10,855 bases of DNA, from positions 1 through 10,855 of the forward strand of contig QHBQ01000004.1 in NCBI GenBank assembly GCA_003243865.1. The letters run 5' to 3'. How positions within the stretch are numbered: the first letter of the stretch is position 1; each line of letters begins with the position of its first letter. The notes below the pieces were generated by a model. The model saw only the letters and a list, made by a program, of their open reading frames with translations. It did not search any database and was not told where the DNA came from. The translations under genes and the position numbers were made by a program. Shown in pieces: positions 9,401 to 10,855 of this stretch. The DNA is from Candidatus Chloroheliales bacterium (GTDB taxonomy: Bacteria; Chloroflexota; Chloroflexia; QHBQ01).

Positions 9401-9806
9401 TGAGGAAAAGAATAGCTACCAAAATTGGCAGCGCGCCGCCAACTATCAAGAGTACACCACGGGCGCACCAAAGGGGTCAGTTTTCAAGCTCAATGGTGTC
9501 AAGTTTGATGGGGTTAATGCAGCAGGTACTAGGCTGTTCGACGCCAAAATGGGGTACGGGGGTTTTGTTAAAAACGGTAAGCTCACTAATTTCATTGCAG
9601 ATAAGTTCCTTGCACAGGCGCAGGGGCAGTTGGATGCAGTGGCTGCTACTGGCCTGAAGGACCTAACAATCGAGTGGGACTTCTCCAACTATCAGGCATA
9701 CCTTGCTACTAAAACTCTCTTCGAGGAGGCAGGTGGTGATTTCCTCCTGATTGACGTTGAGTATGTACCGGCACCTACATGGGTGTTCACAGATGTTCCA
9801 CAATAA
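3444..9806 (+). CDS. Secreted YD/RHS-repeat polymorphic toxin with C-terminal Tox-REase-5-like nuclease domain
   Basis: A 2120-residue protein read from the GTG at 3444; starting at TTG 3336 would add 36 residues that lie over the promoter. Domain order: Sec signal peptide (1-39; basic MFKRVSHR, hydrophobic core, then SSALA before the cut); Thr/Pro stalk (40-81, repeated PTP); a beta-sandwich, CARDB/DUF11-like domain (82-190); a second, perhaps ZU5-like module (205-330); an SpvB-like segment (about 347-410, ending GKGWSLDNGSIS); a long beta-rich region; YD repeats (about 1057-1731); RHS core (1777-1881) with HGDQLGS, LLYYHARYYDAGLGKFVSAD and the terminal DPSGH; an Ala/Glu/Gln-rich linker (1896-1950); and the toxin tip to the end. 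YD/RHS repeats of known proteins form a hollow shell that encloses the toxin. The toxin tip has KFDG (D2022), FDAK (D2033, K2035) and QAQGQ (2058-2062), which fit a PD-(D/E)XK nuclease. An immunity-type gene follows 142 nt downstream. The final approximately 290 codons are more AT-rich than the shell. The RHS class is certain; the toxin subfamily is recognised by motif only. Confidence 0.95.
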   Translation: MFKRVSHRLSALMLVVMLLGLVPTLSSQLQVVPHSSALADGLPTPIPTPGDIPPTPTPGTNSDFLTPPAQATATPVVDPQLPSLVLSSSFSQTQMSVGDTVVLSITVTDEGANPAQSLLLTLPVPAGVTILSGGGWKPVALAAGGSATFTTTFQLTVAPSGNALLFSPQATAQGLTLPVYGSAGILVVNQSRPPATAQYSPGQATTLQSSDNQVTVSFPAGAYTAPLTLQHSFPSLPDPYPVNTGRHPGFGAFNLTATDSNNQQIHQFAQPLTITVSYSPEQLQALNLSAEDLTLFYYDYTAQEWEPLTTDVDQTAQTASAAVTHFSSYQLSDGSSPSSAFIPSLQGWQVNNYTGAATYAQTIDVPAGLGGLKPGLTLSYNSAATDGSSGKHVPSQAGWVGKGWSLDNGSISLNIVKSDTRNTVFGAYTLVLNGQSYDLIGECPSGYSCIQGDPTTWQWHTTNEAFLKIKVIPNGTSTDCTVLGRGGCHDGSTPYTRYKWQIWTKDGTRYDYAEDAFWGWNNCDIPGGRAYMETYKWQVSHVEDLRGNAIDYTYNRSSGWHPQVGCSGVQGTIDFNVWPATITWGGNAAQGVPARYQVVFDSVGRENDMSYDNTAQNAILGSPHETQKLLDIRVNSNSTNPYVAGSWGLASKYNFAYSYGLYADDTIIIRNPLSFNPDYKNPKLTLLSIQRVGSDNSLLPATTFTYTIGANRGQDVYPNGSWNRLTDVNNGLGGSIHFNYDNIGYVVGNRLFDNNRRVSSKVISDGQGHSYTWSYSYQHPAYNWIGTESIVPAGETANSAALYYSTVNGSTTIVHKRFTEFRGHSIVTETAPDGSKTIHYFKQGNLAGCTPTSTNDPCWPALQQQEFLKGKEYQTLKQDAVSNNLSQTAHSYRVCVSDLGPDAGASGLWHGLGMTSQDVNTSWADNGSGGRASISATTNYSYDTDANCPLASAVYGNVTRVDQLDNNGALFRRITPFYAIRDDGSYYMVDRKMSEDVFDQNANHLGLTFYLYDGNNTSLGQLGTHGDITRMMKFYDVPNAAGLDGFTIHSQDTTYTYDNYGNQISTTTYTGAGANGGAGSALYSSGWTLSSPGGTNPTPRTTTVTFDQNFPTFSTQISYPQVGTNPPLTEQAHYNYAMGTLTQVVDMSGVATNAVYDGFGRMHQILDSSNVLMTQVDYYDWWYSRDHPGQPVKYTLRQYEDGGYYRTTQKFYNGIGQLLQGKVLSARDNSGAGSQNIVTDNFYDLVHDQSGQSQARYVNESGNQFGYYTTPGDASVEKWTTTQADALGRTIRITTPDTYYTSLSYLMLAPGPATDVIDANGHKKRTQYDVFGRMKQVVEYTGQNPNWSSYSTTSYSYDSLNRLLQVTDGNNNVTSISYDTLSRKTDMTDPDMGHWHYSYDVNGNLIQQTDAKSQTITSVYDAMDRMTQQNFGGGDIANYSYDDITNGNYGKGRRTAMSRGATATSWVYDSRGRVSHASYSAAGRGPFNFFWTYDNANRITSIEYGGSPSSFEDVTYGYDAAWRPISLWSNMIDGTLGHNGPLVQNATYTALSQPSDWQFGNNLHQSWIYDPQTVRLTGMQVSNLLGYSYQYDHVGNISSITNNQSGDPLNGQVQTFGYDELDRLLSGATSGNGTGGYSESYSYDKLGNLLSKGSQSYSYNATSDCTGKHEVCSVGDSIYHYDANGNVTSGGGRSYTWNSANQPTNITYNNGASSEGYSYNADGERASKVDGSVTIAYLGPLYNVDNSTQNNRISLYMFDGKVVAQRTSNTSGSALAYLHGDQLGSIALTTGASGNVISRQAYKPFGEVRYTFNNSPTKLDYTSQRKDETGLLYYHARYYDAGLGKFVSADSAVRRPSSPQSLNRYSYVMNNPLRNTDPSGHVVACMCDDETEMIWPDAEAQAAEEAALEADDATAAAEAAGQEASTAEQETQAADEQRAEEDASASEPSGKSYYSENGKPRAGDIDPVTNLPKTPSRLSRWGKWTDEEKNSYQNWQRAANYQEYTTGAPKGSVFKLNGVKFDGVNAAGTRLFDAKMGYGGFVKNGKLTNFIADKFLAQAQGQLDAVAATGLKDLTIEWDFSNYQAYLATKTLFEEAGGDFLLIDVEYVPAPTWVFTDVPQ
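6612..8636 (+). repeat. YD-repeat (RHS shell) array within the toxin gene
   Basis: About twenty divergent copies of the YD motif occur here, for example YDNYGNQ, YDGFGRM, YDVFGRM, YDSLNRL, YDTLSRK, YDVNGNL, YDAMDRM, YDSRGRV, YDNANRI, YDHVGNI, YDELDRL, YDKLGNL, YDANGNV and YNADGER, spaced roughly 20 to 50 residues apart. These are protein repeats; the DNA copies are too diverged to be recombining tandem repeats. In characterised RHS and Tc-toxin proteins such strands spiral into a cocoon that holds the C-terminal toxin. Confidence 0.9.
9087..9806 (+). other. Variable C-terminal toxin module (Tox-REase-5-like) of the RHS protein
   Basis: This is the part after DPSGH, the usual junction at which RHS tips are exchanged. 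It has an Ala/Glu/Gln-rich, probably helical linker, then a domain of about 160 residues with YQEYTTGAPKG, KLNGVKFDG, LFDAKMGYGGF, LAQAQGQL and LTIEWDFS. The spacing D2022-X10-D2033-A-K2035 with a following Q-rich helix fits the restriction-endonuclease fold, with the acidic pair and Lys as the probable metal site. In Tox-REase-5 proteins the middle acid is often Glu; here it is Asp. DNase activity is inferred from the family. The stretch 9541-9600 has 26 G/C of 60, against 36 of 60 at 7741-7800 in the shell. Confidence 0.75.
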
Positions 9807-9948
9807 CCTTTCCCGTGCTGTAACGTGCATACTGATCCTACACCTTCGTGTGTACTACCACCAACGGAACCTCGGAGTTATGTAAGATAAACAATAACGA
9901 GACAAACTGGAGAAAACCCAGAGTCCCTTGTAGGAGAGCTTTATCATC

Positions 9949-10671
9949 ATGATCGAAGCTTATTATGTAGCTGCATTTTGGACTCCTCGTCAGGAAACCT
10001 TGGATGAGTGCACCTCACGCACTTATAGTTATATGAGCTACCTTGCTAAACTTGATTATAAACTTACTAGGTGGTTTGATGTAGGTAAAACAAAAAAGCA
10101 ATTTGACCTTAAGCGTGAGGTCAAAGTAGTCCCTAATTTTATACGTGAGTTTCTGCTAAAGGGGCAGAATCACAACGATAAGGGTGAAGTAATTGAGAGG
10201 CTTGGCTTTAGTCTATCCATGTGGGATGGAATAGATCAGGAAGAAGGGACTGCGCTAAGAATAAATTGCGGTTCTTATTCTCTAAGCAATCGCTGTATCC
10301 TTAATCTGCCAAGTAAAGGCCCCGTTGCTGAACGTATGATTGATAAGTCATTGCTAATTTCTGTAATGGAAAACACAATCACATCGTGGGAGCCGGATTG
10401 GGCATTTGTTCAATCTGATAAATACCGCAGCACTATTCGGGTTCCTAGGCATGGCGGGCCATACATTGGGTGGATGCTTTATCTCTCAAAGCAGCGCGGG
10501 GCAGTACCACCATTGCCCCCTCCTACAAGGGTGGAACCGGTTAGAAATCTAGGCTCGCTGATAATCCTCACTGAAGAGCGTTTCACCGCTGACAATCCTG
10601 CCCATGTCGAACTCGCTGCAAAGGTACAAGACATTCTTGAAAAAGCTGGGCTACTCGGCCCACTCCGCTAG
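9949..10671 (+). CDS. Immunity protein, Imm52-like, cognate to the RHS nuclease tip
   Basis: A 240-residue soluble protein without signal peptide or membrane helix. The start is ATG 9949, with AGGAGAG (9932-9938) 10 nt upstream. The N-terminus YYVAAFWTPRQETLDEC, then RWFDVGKT, then GFSLSMWDG, WEPDWAFV and YIGWMLYLS form the pattern I associate with Imm52, a family found beside Tox-REase-5 toxins. The gene lies 142 nt after the toxin stop, on the same strand, with no convincing promoter between, so it is probably co-transcribed. Its role would be to bind and block the nuclease in the producer's cytoplasm, where siblings' toxin would also arrive. The 5' part is very AT-rich (18 of 60 G/C at 10021-10080, 21 of 60 at 10081-10140), unlike either flank, which suggests recent acquisition together with the toxin tip. 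Position supports the immunity role strongly; the family name rests on motif memory. Confidence 0.85.
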   Translation: MIEAYYVAAFWTPRQETLDECTSRTYSYMSYLAKLDYKLTRWFDVGKTKKQFDLKREVKVVPNFIREFLLKGQNHNDKGEVIERLGFSLSMWDGIDQEEGTALRINCGSYSLSNRCILNLPSKGPVAERMIDKSLLISVMENTITSWEPDWAFVQSDKYRSTIRVPRHGGPYIGWMLYLSKQRGAVPPLPPPTRVEPVRNLGSLIILTEERFTADNPAHVELAAKVQDILEKAGLLGPLR

Positions 10672-10680
10672 CCAGCTAAG

Positions 10681-10695
10681 TGGCAAAACTTGCCA
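10681..10695. repeat. Short dyad TGGCAA-AAC-TTGCCA over the -35 box
   Basis: A perfect 6-bp inverted repeat with a 3-nt centre lies 10 bp after the immunity stop codon. Its right half is exactly the -35 hexamer of the downstream promoter, so it could be an operator. It has no T tract and a short stem, so it is not a convincing terminator for the immunity gene. Confidence 0.4.
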
Positions 10696-10719
10696 AATCC
10701 TGCTCATCCGCATTATGAT
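10690..10719 (+). promoter_or_regulatory. Promoter of the right-edge gene, probably giving a leaderless transcript
   Basis: TTGCCA (10690-10695), an 18-nt spacer and TATGAT (10714-10719) each match five of six consensus positions. The expected start of transcription, about 7 nt after the -10 box, is 10726, which is the A of the downstream ATG. There is no ribosome binding site before that ATG, consistent with leaderless translation. Confidence 0.6.
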
Positions 10720-10725
10720 TACCCC

Positions 10726-10855
10726 ATGATCAACCCCGATCTTGACCGCGATATGCGCGAGGAGCTGGCTGGCGACGGCCCACCGCTGCCACCGCCCGTG
10801 CCTGACGATGAGGAGATTGCCCTGGTGCGGCAGCGGCGCGAGATGGTCAGCAGCC
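10726..10855 (+). CDS. 5' part of an unidentified gene, cut by the window edge
   Basis: Forty-three codons from ATG 10726 stay open to the edge. The start of the product reads MINPDLDRDMREE, then a Pro-rich stretch (PPLPPPVPDDEE) and a charged RQRRE segment. The composition returns to the GC-rich, Chloroflexota-like style of the RHS shell, unlike the immunity gene just upstream. No domain can be named. The nearby ATG at 10715 is closed at once by TGA, so 10726 is the first usable start; the well-placed promoter supports it. Confidence 0.6.
   Translation, partial: MINPDLDRDMREELAGDGPPLPPPVPDDEEIALVRQRREMVSS

Noticed and set aside
9820..9865. Small stem-loop TACAC/GTGTA after the RHS stop codon, considered as a terminator
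   Set aside because: The stem is only 5 bp with no following T tract; a terminator here would also cut off the immunity gene.
9883..9888. TAAGAT as a -10 box for the immunity gene
   Set aside because: No acceptable -35 hexamer lies 16-18 nt upstream and the extended -10 pattern is off by one base.
10672..10725. Orphan toxin tips or extra immunity genes after the immunity gene
   Set aside because: Only 54 nt separate the immunity stop from the next start, and no RHS core or toxin remnant is visible there.

Overview
The window holds two complete protein genes and two genes cut by the window edges. It also holds a small mobile element and three promoters that can be read directly. The base composition is fairly GC-rich (36 of 60 bases in a sampled line of the large gene). 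The secreted protein has a Thr/Pro 'TPTP' stalk, and next to it lies a very large GT-C type membrane glycosyltransferase. Together these fit a member of the Chloroflexota, but this is inferred from gene style alone; no taxonomic marker is present.

Layout. From 3102 leftward to the window edge, one uninterrupted minus-strand frame (1034 codons, C-terminus missing) encodes a multi-spanning glycosyltransferase of GT39/ArnT style. Its outer face continues into a PA14-like domain and the start of an NHL-type beta-propeller. It has its own promoter (TATAAT at 3138-3133). Between this gene and its divergent neighbour lies a 114-bp MITE-like element (3206-3319). Its ends look like those of IS6-family elements, and an 8-bp direct repeat flanks it.

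From 3444 to 9806 on the plus strand lies a 2120-residue secreted YD/RHS-repeat protein. A near-perfect sigma70-type promoter (TTGACA, 17 nt, TAAAAT) precedes it. The first possible start codon, the TTG at 3336, is itself the -35 box, so the real start is the GTG at 3444, which has a good ribosome binding site and a clean Sec signal peptide. The protein runs: signal peptide, Thr/Pro stalk, beta-sandwich domains, SpvB-like segment, long YD-repeat shell, RHS core ending in DPSGH, and a variable C-terminal toxin. The toxin looks like a Tox-REase-5 (PD-(D/E)XK nuclease fold) domain. The next gene, 9949-10671, encodes what I recognise as its Imm52-type immunity protein. The toxin tip and the immunity gene are clearly more AT-rich than the RHS shell, as expected for an exchangeable cassette.

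At the right edge a further gene begins at 10726. A promoter (TTGCCA, 18 nt, TATGAT) is placed so that its predicted start of transcription falls on the ATG, which suggests a leaderless mRNA.

How the parts work together: the RHS protein and its immunity gene form a polymorphic toxin/immunity pair for contact-dependent or secreted competition. The RHS shell is exported by Sec, the nuclease tip would act in the cytoplasm of a target cell, and the cytoplasmic immunity protein protects the producer and its kin. The glycosyltransferase may modify envelope or surface proteins, but nothing ties it functionally to the toxin. The system class is known. The less ordinary points are its setting, the mis-start trap, the mobile element between the divergent promoters, and the unusual glycosyltransferase fusion.
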